23,265 nt of DNA from DATKRB01 sp036501425 (GCA_036501425.1 DASYAI010000045.1:1-23265), one strand, 5' to 3'. Positions 1-7,807 are shown, counted from the first letter of the stretch. Numbers and translations are program-made. The notes: generated from the sequence alone by a model not told the origin.

Positions 1-1051
1 GGGGACCGTGCGACCCGCTCCAGGCGTCGTTGTTGACCCACCAGTCCTCGGGTCCCCCGTCGACGTTCTCGGTCCCCTCGGCGTCGCTGGTCTGCCAGGT
101 CGGGTTGGTGCAGTTGCCACCGGAGGGCGGCGCGGTGGCGGGCGACGTGGCGATGGCCGTCGCCCGCTGGCCACTCGCCACCGACCCGGCGGCGGATCCC
201 TCGAACGGGGCGTCGCCATAGGCGAAGACCCCGCCGTCCGCCGCCACCAGCCAGTAGCCGCTCCCGTCGGGCGCGGCCGCCATGCCGACGATGGGGGCGG
301 CCAGCCGCACGCCGCCGGCGGATCCCTCGAACGGGGCCCCGCCGTACGCGAACACCCCGCCGTCCACCGCCACCAGCCAGTAGCCCTTGCCGTCGGGCGC
401 GGCCGCCATCCCGACGACAGGGGCGGCCAGCCGCACGCCGCCGGCGGATCCCTCGAACTGCGCGCCCCCGTAGGCGAAGACCCCGCCGTCCGCCGCCACC
501 AGCCAGTACCCGTTGCCGTCGGGCATGGCGGCCATGCCGACGATGTGCCCGGCCAACGGGTGCCCGGCCATCGAGCCATCGAACGCGGCGTCGCCGTAGG
601 CGAACACCCCGCCATCGGCGGCGACCAGCCAGTAGCCCTGCCCGTCGGCGGTCGCCGCCATGCCGACGATGGGGGCCGCCAGCCGCTGGCCGCCCATGGA
701 GCCGAGAAAGGGAGCGTCCCCGTACGCGAACACCCCGCCGTCCGCCGCCACCAGCCAGTAGCCCTGCCCGTCGGCGGTGGTCGTGACATCGACGACCGGC
801 GCGGCGAGCGGACCGGTCACCGATCCCAGGCCGGGTGCCGCCCCGTACGCCCGCACGGCCCCGCTCGTGTCCACGAGCCAGTACCCGTTGCCGGTCGACG
901 AGTGGGGGACCGGGTCGGCCCTCGGGATCGGGGTTGACGAGCGCCCGACGGCGACCGACAGGAGCACCGACACGATCAGTGCGAGCACCACCCCGGCCGC
1001 CACGAAGTTCCGGCGCGACGCCAGCCCGAGGTGGTCGCTACGGGCCGACAT
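1..1051 (-). CDS. Membrane-anchored six-repeat propeller protein with GH12-like C-terminal domain (N-terminal part; runs off left edge)
   Basis: The frame opens at ATG 1051 and stays open to the window edge (350 codons). Residues about 15-36 form one hydrophobic segment (start NFVAAGVVLALIVS), a signal anchor or signal peptide. From residue 55 there are six repeats of about 42 residues, each beginning GYWLV.(A/T).(D/S)G.V.AYG and ending in G(S/M)xxG...APIVGMAA; the first copy (GYWLVDTSGAVRAYG) is the most divergent. Six copies of this length suggest a six-bladed beta-propeller. After a short linker the protein reads NCTNPTWQTSD, then DWWVNNDAWSGSHGP at the edge, which I read as the start of a GH12-like (concanavalin-fold glucanase) domain; the catalytic part lies outside. 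Probably a secreted or surface-displayed polysaccharide-acting enzyme. The ribosome binding site is weak (GGGGCAGCGAC). The repeat assignment is firm; the GH12 call rests on about 36 residues. Confidence 0.7.
   Translation of the reverse strand, partial: MSARSDHLGLASRRNFVAAGVVLALIVSVLLSVAVGRSSTPIPRADPVPHSSTGNGYWLVDTSGAVRAYGAAPGLGSVTGPLAAPVVDVTTTADGQGYWLVAADGGVFAYGDAPFLGSMGGQRLAAPIVGMAATADGQGYWLVAADGGVFAYGDAAFDGSMAGHPLAGHIVGMAAMPDGNGYWLVAADGGVFAYGGAQFEGSAGGVRLAAPVVGMAAAPDGKGYWLVAVDGGVFAYGGAPFEGSAGGVRLAAPIVGMAAAPDGSGYWLVAADGGVFAYGDAPFEGSAAGSVASGQRATAIATSPATAPPSGGNCTNPTWQTSDAEGTENVDGGPEDWWVNNDAWSGSHGP
190..905 (-). repeat. 126-bp in-frame coding repeats (propeller blades)
   Basis: Six coding repeats with a period of about 126 bp. 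The DNA is nearly identical between the inner copies: the block GGCGGATCCCTCGAAC recurs near 191, 317 and 443, exactly 126 bp apart, and the flanking GGCGGCCAGCCGCACGCCG is shared by two copies. The repeats nearest the GH12-like domain are the most alike and the N-terminal ones the most diverged, which suggests recent duplication or gene conversion at that end. Confidence 0.8.
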
Positions 1052-1161
1052 GTCGCTGCCCCACCGCCCGGCGAACTCCCAGGGAGCACCCGGTTCGCGG
1101 GCGACCAGGTGGTTGGGTCAGCCTCCCATGAGGCCCGGCACCGCGGTGCTGGGCAGACGCC

Positions 1162-1191
1162 CCCCGACCAGGCAGGACCACCGGGTCGGGG
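1162..1191 (-). terminator. Possible terminator hairpin after the amidohydrolase gene
   Basis: An 8-bp perfect inverted repeat, CCCCGACC at 1162-1169 and GGTCGGGG at 1184-1191, with a 14-nt loop, lies 7 nt after the amidohydrolase stop codon. No T-run follows on the minus strand, so intrinsic termination is uncertain. Confidence 0.35.
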
Positions 1192-1197
1192 ATGCCG

Positions 1198-2319
1198 CTA
1201 CAGCTTGTAGATGCGGGCCGCGTTCTGGTGGGTGATCTTGTTCTTGATCGTCTCGGGGTAGGCGCCGAACTGCTCCTTGAGGACGTCCTGGGACACGGGC
1301 CACGTGCAGTCCGGGTGCGGGTAGTCCGTCGCCCACATCACGTTGTCCTCGCCCAGCTCGTCGAGGAGCTTCATGCCGACGACGTCCTCCTCGAAGGTCG
1401 CGGCCATGTTGGAGAACCAGTACTCGCTCGGCCGGCGCGGCAACTCGAGGCCGCGGGCGGCCCAGTTGTGGCGCTCCTGCATCTTGTCGAGACGCATCAG
1501 GTAGTACGGGATCCAGCCGATGCCCGCCTCGACCAGCACCACCTTCAGCTTGGGGTGCTTGTCGAAGATGCCCGTGACGACCCAGCTGCTCAGCAGCTCG
1601 GCCATGAAGATGGGCGGGAGCGACTGCATGATCGCCTTGGGCGGCGTGGGGTCCCAGGTGCCGATCTCGCGGCCCGACTTCTTCAGGTTGACGTGCTGGC
1701 TGACCGGCATCTCCATGTCCTCGAGCGCCGACCACAGCGGGTCGTAGATCTCGTCGTGATACGGCGCCAGGTTGAAGTCCGTCGGGTACGCCGGCACCAT
1801 CACGGCCCGCCCGCCCTGGTTGGCGATGCGCTGGCACTCCTTGATCGTGAGATCGATGTCGTGGAGCAGGAGGGGGTACACCGGCACGAGCCGGTCGGGG
1901 TCGGGCGCCGCGACGTCGAGCGCGGCCGAGGTGAACGCCTGGAACCCGGCCGAGCAGGCCTCGTTCGACAGGTCGTAGAAGACGTCGACGTCGCCGAAGT
2001 TGAGGTACAGGACCTCGGCGTCCACCTTGTCGATGTCCATGTCCTTCAGCCGCTCGTAGGGGTCGGACCCGCCCGCCCGGCCGGCGGCCGGGTACGGCTG
2101 GGAGGTCAGCTTGGGGGCCTGGGCCACGGTGGAGATGCCGGCCGGCTTGTTGCGCAGCGCCGGGGTGGTGCTCTGCTGGGCCATGGCGGCCATCACCTGG
2201 GCCAGCATCGACGCCCGGTGGTCGGTGTACTCCTGCTTGTACTTGTCCGGCAGGTACCCGACGATCTTGTCGATCGGGATTTCGAAGTGCGAGTCAGCGG
2301 AAATGATGCGCTCGGCCAT
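1198..2319 (-). CDS. Amidohydrolase-2 family metal-dependent hydrolase/decarboxylase
   Basis: A 373-residue cytoplasmic TIM-barrel protein of the amidohydrolase-2 (ACMSD-like) family. Visible metal-site elements are the N-terminal D-x-H (SADSHFE, D9 and H11), H209 (PVSQHVN), E264 (VLVEAGIGW) and the C-terminal Asp in TDYPHPD (D332), in the order and spacing of the family. The usual length is 330-400 residues, so the gene is intact. ATG 2319 is chosen because a strong GGAGGGAGCTC ribosome binding site precedes it and MAERIISADSH is a typical family start; a GTG 27 bp upstream is also in frame. It lies 153 bp behind the alpha/beta hydrolase and CoA-transferase genes on the same strand, which suggests a shared catabolic role on an aromatic, cyclic or CoA-linked carboxylic substrate. 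The substrate cannot be told from sequence. Confidence 0.85.
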   Translation of the reverse strand: MAERIISADSHFEIPIDKIVGYLPDKYKQEYTDHRASMLAQVMAAMAQQSTTPALRNKPAGISTVAQAPKLTSQPYPAAGRAGGSDPYERLKDMDIDKVDAEVLYLNFGDVDVFYDLSNEACSAGFQAFTSAALDVAAPDPDRLVPVYPLLLHDIDLTIKECQRIANQGGRAVMVPAYPTDFNLAPYHDEIYDPLWSALEDMEMPVSQHVNLKKSGREIGTWDPTPPKAIMQSLPPIFMAELLSSWVVTGIFDKHPKLKVVLVEAGIGWIPYYLMRLDKMQERHNWAARGLELPRRPSEYWFSNMAATFEEDVVGMKLLDELGEDNVMWATDYPHPDCTWPVSQDVLKEQFGAYPETIKNKITHQNAARIYKL

Positions 2320-2472
2320 GATGAGCTCCCTCCCCTCGGCGACCAAACGCCGCCTATCCGGCGACTCTAACCCGGATCACGGGGTATGGCGAGCCCGTGG
2401 CCGGCCGACGCGCCGGGCCCCGGGCACCCCGCCGGACGCTCGGTGATCGGATCAGCGGCGAGCGGGGGTGAC

Positions 2473-3456
2473 TTACCGATCGAGGAACTCGGTCAGGAGG
2501 GTGGCCAGGGCGATCGGCTGGTCGCCCTGCACCCGGTGACCGGCACCCTCGATCGTGACCACTCGGGCTCCCGGCTGACGCCGGAGCAGCTCGGCCCGGT
2601 CCTCGTCGTCGACCACCCCCGAACGGGAGCCGAGCACCAGCAACGTCGGTGCTTGGAGGGCCGAGACGTCCTCCCAAAGCTCGGGGTAGAGGGGCGCCGT
2701 CTCGTCGCGCTCGGGCGGGGGCTCGTCGGGCGGTGCGCCGGGCTCGTAGCGCGAGCCGTCGGCCCGCAGGGCGAAGCCCTCGTCGTCCCGGGGCCGGTGG
2801 TCGTGCCGCCAGGTCCAGCGCCCGTTGGGGAGTTGCCGGGTGTTGTGGATGACCCCCCGGCGCAGGGAAGAGCTGCTTCTCGCCGGATCGGACGCCACCG
2901 TCCGCTCGACGATCTCCTCGAGCGTCTCGAAGCTCTCGGGTTGGGGTCCCGCGGCCCGGCCCATCGTCGCCGCCTTGGCCAGGGTGACGCCCGGGGTCAC
3001 ATCGACCACCGCCAGCCGTCGCACCAGATCGGGGGAGCGCGAGCCGATCACGATCCCGACCAGCCCGCCCATCGACATCCCCACGACCATGCGAGCCCGG
3101 GGTGCCCAGGTGCGGATGGCGACTCCGACGTCCTCGGCCATCGATACCGGGTCGTGGACCGCCTCCCCCGGGTTGCGAGCTTGATCGGAGTGGCCGTGGC
3201 CGGGCAGGTCGACCGCCAGGGCGTCGCGGCCCATCGCCAGCACCACGGTGTCCCAGGTGTGGGCGTTCTGCCCGCCGCCGTGGAGGAACACCACCTCGGG
3301 CTCGGTGCCCCAGACGATCGCCGAGGCGGTCCTCCCGTCACCGAGGGCGATCGCCTGGCGTGCGACGACCGGACGTCCATCGAAGGGCAGCCTGACCTCC
3401 GATGCATTGTCCGCCAGCAGCGCGAACTCTTCGTCGGTGTGGAGCGGGGTGGTCAT
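2473..3456 (-). CDS. Alpha/beta hydrolase
   Basis: A 327-residue alpha/beta-hydrolase-fold protein. The oxyanion-hole strand reads VVFLHGGGQN (H59-G62), a DLPGHGHSD turn follows, the nucleophile elbow is GMSMGG (S128), a late Asp lies in GVVDDEDR after the last core strands, and the catalytic His is in EGAGHRVQGDQP about 25 residues from the end. A complete triad is therefore plausible. ATG 3456 is preceded by AGGAGG at 8-nt spacing; an upstream in-frame ATG at 3498 (MGARGLRR) has a poorer context. It sits 80 bp downstream of the CoA-transferase stop, in a probable operon. Likely an esterase or C-C bond hydrolase of a degradation pathway; the substrate is unknown. Confidence 0.85.
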   Translation of the reverse strand: MTTPLHTDEEFALLADNASEVRLPFDGRPVVARQAIALGDGRTASAIVWGTEPEVVFLHGGGQNAHTWDTVVLAMGRDALAVDLPGHGHSDQARNPGEAVHDPVSMAEDVGVAIRTWAPRARMVVGMSMGGLVGIVIGSRSPDLVRRLAVVDVTPGVTLAKAATMGRAAGPQPESFETLEEIVERTVASDPARSSSSLRRGVIHNTRQLPNGRWTWRHDHRPRDDEGFALRADGSRYEPGAPPDEPPPERDETAPLYPELWEDVSALQAPTLLVLGSRSGVVDDEDRAELLRRQPGARVVTIEGAGHRVQGDQPIALATLLTEFLDR

Positions 3457-3482
3457 CGACGTGGCCTCCTGTACTCGTCTCA

Positions 3483-3524
3483 ATCCTCGGGCGCCCATGA
3501 TTCATCCTCGGGTGCCCATGGTTC
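3483..3524. repeat. Tandem 21-bp imperfect repeat in the hydrolase leader
   Basis: Two adjacent 21-bp units (3483-3503 and 3504-3524), identical except for two bases, followed by a partial third copy (GGGTCGCCCAT). On the minus strand each unit carries an ATGGGC(A/G)CCCGAGGAT block. The first ATG therefore opens a five-codon frame (MGTRG-stop), and the second is in frame with the hydrolase. It lies between the CoA-transferase stop and the hydrolase start. Confidence 0.75.
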
Positions 3525-3536
3525 GGGTCGCCCATC

Positions 3537-5912
3537 TCACGCGGTGGCGCCCGGCCACGACGTGATTCCCTGGCGGGCGAAGGCCTCGATGTCGTCGTCG
3601 CCGTAGCCGAGCTCGAGGAGGACCTGGCGACTGTGCTCGCCGCGCACCGGCGGGGGACCGGAGATGGTCGCCGGGGTCTCCGACAGCGAGAAGAGGCTCC
3701 CGAACTGCTCGATCAGGCCCATGGAGTGGTGCTGGTACCTCGCCACCCACCCGTTCGCCGCGGCGTCGGGGTCGTCGAAGAAGCCGTAGCCCTGCCCGTA
3801 TCCCTCCTCGGAGATCTCACACGGGGCCCCCGCCCGGTCGAGGAGGTCGAACCACTCGGCGGCGGTGCGTTCCTTGAACAGCGGTTCGAGGACCGCTGCC
3901 AGCTCGTGGTCGTGGTCCGCTCGCCCCGCCGGGGTGGCGAAGCGAGGATCGTCGGCCAGCCAGTCCGCCCCGAGACCCCGGCACAGGGCCCGCCACTCGC
4001 GGTCGTTCGACGCCACGACGAAGAGCCACCCCGCCTGGGTCTCGTAGAGGCGGTAGAGGGCACCCAGCCCGGTCTGGTCCTTGGTCATGTGGGGTCGCCC
4101 CGCCAGCCCGGGCGGCCCGACGAAGGCGTCGGAGCTGTAGAGCATCCCGCTGTTCAAGATGCAGGTGTCGACGTACTGGCCCTGGCCGGTCCGGTCGCGG
4201 TGGTAGAGGGCCTGGAGCACGGCGATGGCCGACTGGAAGGCGTTGGCGTGATCGCACTGGCCGAAGCGGTACCACTGGGGCCCCTCTCCGCCGGCCGGCA
4301 CCGCACCCTGCTCCCATTCGAGCCCGCACTGGCACTCGGCCAACTGGTCGACGCCGGGCCACCCGGCGTAGGGGCCGGTCTCACCGTAGGCGGTGGTGTG
4401 GCAGTAGACGATGGTCGGGTTGATCGCCGCCGCGCGCTCGTAGTCGAAGCCGAACGCCCTGGCGATGCCCCGACCGCGGTTCGAGTGGATGACGTCGGCG
4501 CCGGCGATGAGCTTGGCGAGGGCCTCCTTGCCCTCGTCGGTGGACATGTCCAGGGTCAGGCACCGCTTGCCGCGCTGGCAGCCGATCCACACGTTGTCCA
4601 GCCCCAGGCCCGGCACCGCCGCCACCGCCCCCCGGGCCAACGGCGCTCCGTGGCTGATCGGTTCGACGACGAGCACGTCGGCCCCGAGGTCGGCCAGGAG
4701 CATCGGGCCGAACGAGCCGGCGAACGGGTGGCCCAGGTCGAGCACCTTGATCCCCTCGAGCGGGTGGCGGAGCTGACCGATCCGCTTCGGCGGCGGTGTG
4801 GCAGCAGCCCGGGGCACGCCGAGCACCTCGGCGGTGTGCTCCCCGACACCCGGGGGTGGCCCCACCGGTGGCGGCTCGTTGGCCGCCAGCCGCCAGGCGT
4901 GCCCGAACTGCTTGACCACCCCGACCCCGGGGACCTCGACCTCCATGACCGCCCCGTTGTGGTTGACCTGCTCGTCCTCGAACCCCTCCTCGACCGACTG
5001 GGCCCTGAAGATCGAGATCCGGTTGCTCTCGAAGAGCTCGACCCAGAAGTCCCGGGGCCGTCGCCGGTAGATCGCCCGGATGTCGGCGAAGTACGCCGCG
5101 CGGTCCTCGACGCTGCGCGTCGCCCGCTCGGGGTGCAGCGACGCCGGGTCGTCGCCCAACGCGGCGAGCGCCATCTCGTGGCCGCCCATGGTCTTCATCC
5201 ATTTCCCGTCGGCGCACTCGAAGCTCGGCGTGGCGGGCAGGTGCTTGAACGCAAAGGGGCCGTGACCGCCCGCAAACACCTCGGGCGACTCGTGCTCGGC
5301 CCGGAACCACAGCATGGAGGTGAACGAGATCGCCCCCTGCATGAGCGAGGTCTCGACCCACTGGCCGGTACCGGTGACCTCGCGGGCGTGGAGCGCGGCG
5401 TGGATGGCGCACGAGGCGAGGAACATCGCCCCGTAGCTCGGCAGGGGGACGTAGAGGTAGACCGGGCCCGGGCGGTGCCCGGCCTGCTCGTTCTGGATGC
5501 CGCTGCGGGCCTGCACCAGCCCGTCGTAGGCGGGGCGGGAGCTGGCCACCGAGTGGCGCCCGTAGCCGGTGATCGAGCAGTAGACCAGCCGGGGGTTCTC
5601 GAGGTGGAGCTGGTCGTAGCCGATCCCCAGGCGCTCGGTGGTGCCCGGTCGGAAGCTCTCGACCAGGACGTCCGCCGTGCTCGCCAGCTGGTGGAAGGCG
5701 GCCGCGTCATCGGGGCGCGCCAGGTCCAGCACGACGCTCTTCTTCCCCCGGTTCCACACCACGGACCCCGGGTAGTCGCGCAAGCGGTCGCCCCCGGGCG
5801 GCTCGACCTTGATGACCTCGGCGCCGTAGTCCGCCATCAGCATGGTGGTCACCGACCCGGCCAGTCCCGAGGACAGGTCGAGCACTCGGAGCCCGTCGAG
5901 CACAGGTGCCAT
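3537..5912 (-). CDS. Tandem two-domain CaiB/BaiF (family III) CoA-transferase
   Basis: A 791-residue fusion of two complete family III CoA-transferase units, about residues 1-380 and 385-791. Each begins with the family opening (LDGLRVLDLSSGLAGS; LEGIKVLDLGHPFAGS), followed by ADYGAEVIKVEPPGGD or ADLGADVLVVEPISHG and then the NRGKKSV or QRGKRCL loop. These enzymes move CoA between carboxylic acids or racemise acyl-CoAs. The usual subunit is about 400 residues and works as an interlocked dimer, so the fusion may be one pseudo-dimer. Unusually, the position of the nucleophilic Asp of formyl-CoA transferase (V-x-V-S-x-x-D) reads VETSLMQ (Q192) in the first half and VDTCILN (N587) in the second. 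Start ATG 5912 follows a GGGGGGCGTGAG box. It is the first gene of the minus-strand catabolic block. Confidence 0.9.
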   Translation of the reverse strand: MAPVLDGLRVLDLSSGLAGSVTTMLMADYGAEVIKVEPPGGDRLRDYPGSVVWNRGKKSVVLDLARPDDAAAFHQLASTADVLVESFRPGTTERLGIGYDQLHLENPRLVYCSITGYGRHSVASSRPAYDGLVQARSGIQNEQAGHRPGPVYLYVPLPSYGAMFLASCAIHAALHAREVTGTGQWVETSLMQGAISFTSMLWFRAEHESPEVFAGGHGPFAFKHLPATPSFECADGKWMKTMGGHEMALAALGDDPASLHPERATRSVEDRAAYFADIRAIYRRRPRDFWVELFESNRISIFRAQSVEEGFEDEQVNHNGAVMEVEVPGVGVVKQFGHAWRLAANEPPPVGPPPGVGEHTAEVLGVPRAAATPPPKRIGQLRHPLEGIKVLDLGHPFAGSFGPMLLADLGADVLVVEPISHGAPLARGAVAAVPGLGLDNVWIGCQRGKRCLTLDMSTDEGKEALAKLIAGADVIHSNRGRGIARAFGFDYERAAAINPTIVYCHTTAYGETGPYAGWPGVDQLAECQCGLEWEQGAVPAGGEGPQWYRFGQCDHANAFQSAIAVLQALYHRDRTGQGQYVDTCILNSGMLYSSDAFVGPPGLAGRPHMTKDQTGLGALYRLYETQAGWLFVVASNDREWRALCRGLGADWLADDPRFATPAGRADHDHELAAVLEPLFKERTAAEWFDLLDRAGAPCEISEEGYGQGYGFFDDPDAAANGWVARYQHHSMGLIEQFGSLFSLSETPATISGPPPVRGEHSRQVLLELGYGDDDIEAFARQGITSWPGATA

Positions 5913-6121
5913 CTCACGCCCCCCATTTCTGGCCGCCGGCCCCCGGCACGTGTCGGCCAGGGCAGAGTCTGTTGAGCAGCCGGCGGAGTGTCAAACCCCT
6001 CCTCGAGCGGGTCGTCGGCCCGTCGGCACGGCACCGACGCCCGAGCCGCCTGTCCGCCGGCCCCCGGCTCCGGGGGGAGGACCCATGCCATCTGCATCGG
6101 GGGCACTGCGGGACCCACCCC

Positions 6122-6137
6122 GATCGGTTCGCCGATC
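6122..6137. promoter_or_regulatory. Perfect inverted repeat, candidate operator
   Basis: GATCGG-TTCG-CCGATC, a 6-bp perfect inverted repeat with a TTCG loop, located mid-way between two divergent genes. It could be a repressor site or an RNA hairpin in a leader. No regulator is identified. Confidence 0.3.
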
Positions 6138-6240
6138 CCTCCGGGGGGCGCCGCCCTCCAGCGCGGCACCCGCACTACCCACCGCGCCGCCGGCGCCGAA
6201 GGCCGGCTCCGGCCGACCCCTGGACGGCCCGGGTGTCGGG

Positions 6241-6266
6241 GTTTGTGCCACGGCCATCGGGGGTAG
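6241..6266 (+). promoter_or_regulatory. SigB/SigF-like stress promoter candidate for the transporter gene
   Basis: GTTT at 6241-6244, a 16-nt spacer and GGGTAG at 6261-6266 match the actinomycete stress-sigma form GTTT-N14-16-GGGTAT closely. The expected start of transcription, about 6273, gives a leader of about 50 nt to ATG 6322. Confidence 0.45.
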
Positions 6267-6321
6267 TCGGGCCCGGGCGAAGCACATTTAGGAGGAGCAA
6301 TCCAGGAAGGACCACATCGCT

Positions 6322-7116
6322 ATGTCGTACGAACCGGGTAGAAGAGAAGCTTCGGCACGAGGACCAGTAGGAGCGCAGGCGGTGGTCGACTCACCGCCGG
6401 GTGCCGTGCCGATGAACGGGCAGCTCCACGAGGTGTGGGAGGGACGGACACGGGTCATGCTGACGCCGTTCTCTCCACCGTCGATCATCGGCCTGCTCGG
6501 CTTTATGGGCGCAACCCTGATGGTGGGCGCCTGGCAAGCAGGATGGTACGGCGATGCCAAAACCGGATTCACCCTGTGGCCGTTTGCCGCGATATTCGGT
6601 GGCATCTTTCAGGGCGCCGCCGCCTTTCCGTCGCTGCGTGCCCGGGACGGGTTGGCTGCCGGCATCCACGCCACGTGGGGGGCATTCTGGATCGGCTTCG
6701 GACTCCTGTTCGCCCTGGGAAGCGTCGGACTGGCCACCATCACCCCGTTCGGTGCTGTCAACACGCCGTTCGCCTTCTGGTTCATCGTCCTCACCTTGAT
6801 CACCGCCGGTGGGACCGTCGCGGCGGCGCTCGTCAACTGGTCGGTGTTCGGTGTCCTGCTCTTCTTGACCGCCGGGTCCGCCGTGACGGCATCGGGATGG
6901 TGGGCCGGCAGCGACGCAACGCTGATGGCCGGGGGCGTCCTGTTCGTCATCTCGGCCGTCCTTGCCTGGTACACCGCGACCGGGATGATGATCGAGAACC
7001 TCGCGGGCCGGTCGCTGTTGCCCCTGGGCGCCCACCGCGCCCACGGCGTGAAGGTACCGCCGCTGGACCCGATCGAGTACCCCGCGGGGATGCCCGGGGT
7101 GAAGGTGGGCCAGTAG
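6322..7116 (+). CDS. GPR1/FUN34/YaaH (acetate uptake transporter-like) membrane protein
   Basis: A 264-residue integral membrane protein. About 45 mostly polar N-terminal residues are followed by six hydrophobic segments, starting LTPFSPPSIIGLLGFMGATL, where the SPPSIIGLLGF element takes the place of the NPAPLGL signature of this family. The second segment (FAAIFGGIFQGAAAF) and the third, with WGAFWIGFG, also fit SatP/YaaH proteins, which carry acetate or succinate with protons across the inner membrane. The C-terminal tail (about residues 232-264) is polar and Pro-rich. ATG 6322 is preceded by AGGAAGG about 11 nt upstream. It stands alone on the plus strand, behind a stress-type promoter candidate and ahead of a terminator-like hairpin. 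The divergence of the NPAPLGL motif leaves the substrate open. Confidence 0.75.
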   Translation: MSYEPGRREASARGPVGAQAVVDSPPGAVPMNGQLHEVWEGRTRVMLTPFSPPSIIGLLGFMGATLMVGAWQAGWYGDAKTGFTLWPFAAIFGGIFQGAAAFPSLRARDGLAAGIHATWGAFWIGFGLLFALGSVGLATITPFGAVNTPFAFWFIVLTLITAGGTVAAALVNWSVFGVLLFLTAGSAVTASGWWAGSDATLMAGGVLFVISAVLAWYTATGMMIENLAGRSLLPLGAHRAHGVKVPPLDPIEYPAGMPGVKVGQ

Positions 7117-7149
7117 CACGCAGCACCCCGCCGGGGCCGGGGCCGGACG

Positions 7150-7169
7150 CCGGGGCGACGACGCCCCGG
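7150..7169 (+). terminator. Hairpin terminator candidate after the transporter gene
   Basis: An 8-bp perfect GC stem, CCGGGGCG and CGCCCCGG, with loop ACGA, 34 nt after the stop codon at 7116. There is no T-run, as is common in high-GC actinomycetes. Confidence 0.45.
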
Positions 7170-7351
7170 TCATCCGGTCCAGGCGCCGCGGCATCGACGG
7201 CACGGCGTCGTTTCTCGGCGCGTCAATCGGGGTAGCAGAGAGCCATGACACCCCGGTCGGCCCGGCTCGAAGTCGTCGCTCCGGGACTTACGGCACCACG
7301 GCTACGTTCGGCGGACCGATCTCGTCGGGCGGCCGGGACGGTGGGTCGCTG

Positions 7352-7807
7352 ATGAGAGCACGGGTCCTCGAAGCAGCGGCCTGGTGGGCGGTGTCCTATT
7401 CGATCTGGCTCCTCTCGCTGTCCGCGGTACCCCTGCAGGAGCTGGTCGTCGGAGCGGCCGCTTCCCTGCCCTGTGCGCTGGCCGCGACCGGCATGCGCTG
7501 GGCCACCGGTGAGGCATGGACGGTCAGACCCCGATGGCTGCGACCGCTGCTGGCACTGCCGCTCGCGCTCGTGAGCGACACGATCCAGGTCCTCGGCGCG
7601 GTGATCACCCGCAAGGGGGGCGACTTCACCACCGTCGCGACCGGAGTGGTCAGCGATGCCCCGGCGGCGCGGTCGCGCCGCGCTCTGGCAACCATCTTCA
7701 TGTCGGTCAGCCCGGGCAATTACGTGCTCGACGCCGATCCCGAGACCGGCGATCTGATGGTCCACTCGCTTGCCAAGCGGGGGCCGCGCATCGAGAGTTA
7801 CCTTTGA
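7352..7807 (+). CDS. mrpE: Mrp-type Na+/H+ antiporter subunit E
   Basis: A 151-residue MnhE/MrpE family protein and the first gene of the antiporter operon. Two N-terminal hydrophobic segments (about 8-48) are followed by a cytoplasmic domain with the family core DTIQVLGAVIT and the SVSPGNYVLDADPETGDLMVH stretch, close to the conserved S.TPGT...D...L.VH of MrpE. The ATG is preceded by GGTGGG. The stop overlaps the TTG of mrpF (TTGA), so translation is probably coupled. MrpE is needed for assembly and full activity of Mrp complexes in the inner membrane. Confidence 0.9.
   Translation: MRARVLEAAAWWAVSYSIWLLSLSAVPLQELVVGAAASLPCALAATGMRWATGEAWTVRPRWLRPLLALPLALVSDTIQVLGAVITRKGGDFTTVATGVVSDAPAARSRRALATIFMSVSPGNYVLDADPETGDLMVHSLAKRGPRIESYL

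Larger units (their letters stand above)
5913..6321. other. Divergent intergenic region, no gene seen
   Basis: 409 bp of very GC-rich DNA between the divergent CoA-transferase and transporter genes. Open frames here have no recognisable protein features. It contains a perfect inverted repeat at 6122-6137 and a stress-type promoter candidate at 6241-6266, listed separately. An AGGAGGAGC box at 6290-6298 has no start codon at a normal distance; the transporter uses the AGGAAGG further downstream. Confidence 0.6.

Noticed and set aside
190..905. Regular repeats as a possible CRISPR array
   Set aside because: The 126-bp period is in frame and encodes conserved GYWLV blades. There are no short repeats with unique spacers of 30-40 bp.
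1192..2370. Plus-strand open frame of 392 codons opposite the amidohydrolase
   Set aside because: The minus strand carries complete amidohydrolase-2 motifs and a strong ribosome binding site; the plus frame has low-complexity composition.
3633..5975. Long plus-strand open frame (780 codons) opposite the CoA-transferase gene
   Set aside because: It is rich in Arg, Gly, Pro and Val with no domain, and mirrors a clear coding frame on the other strand. It is an effect of high third-position GC.
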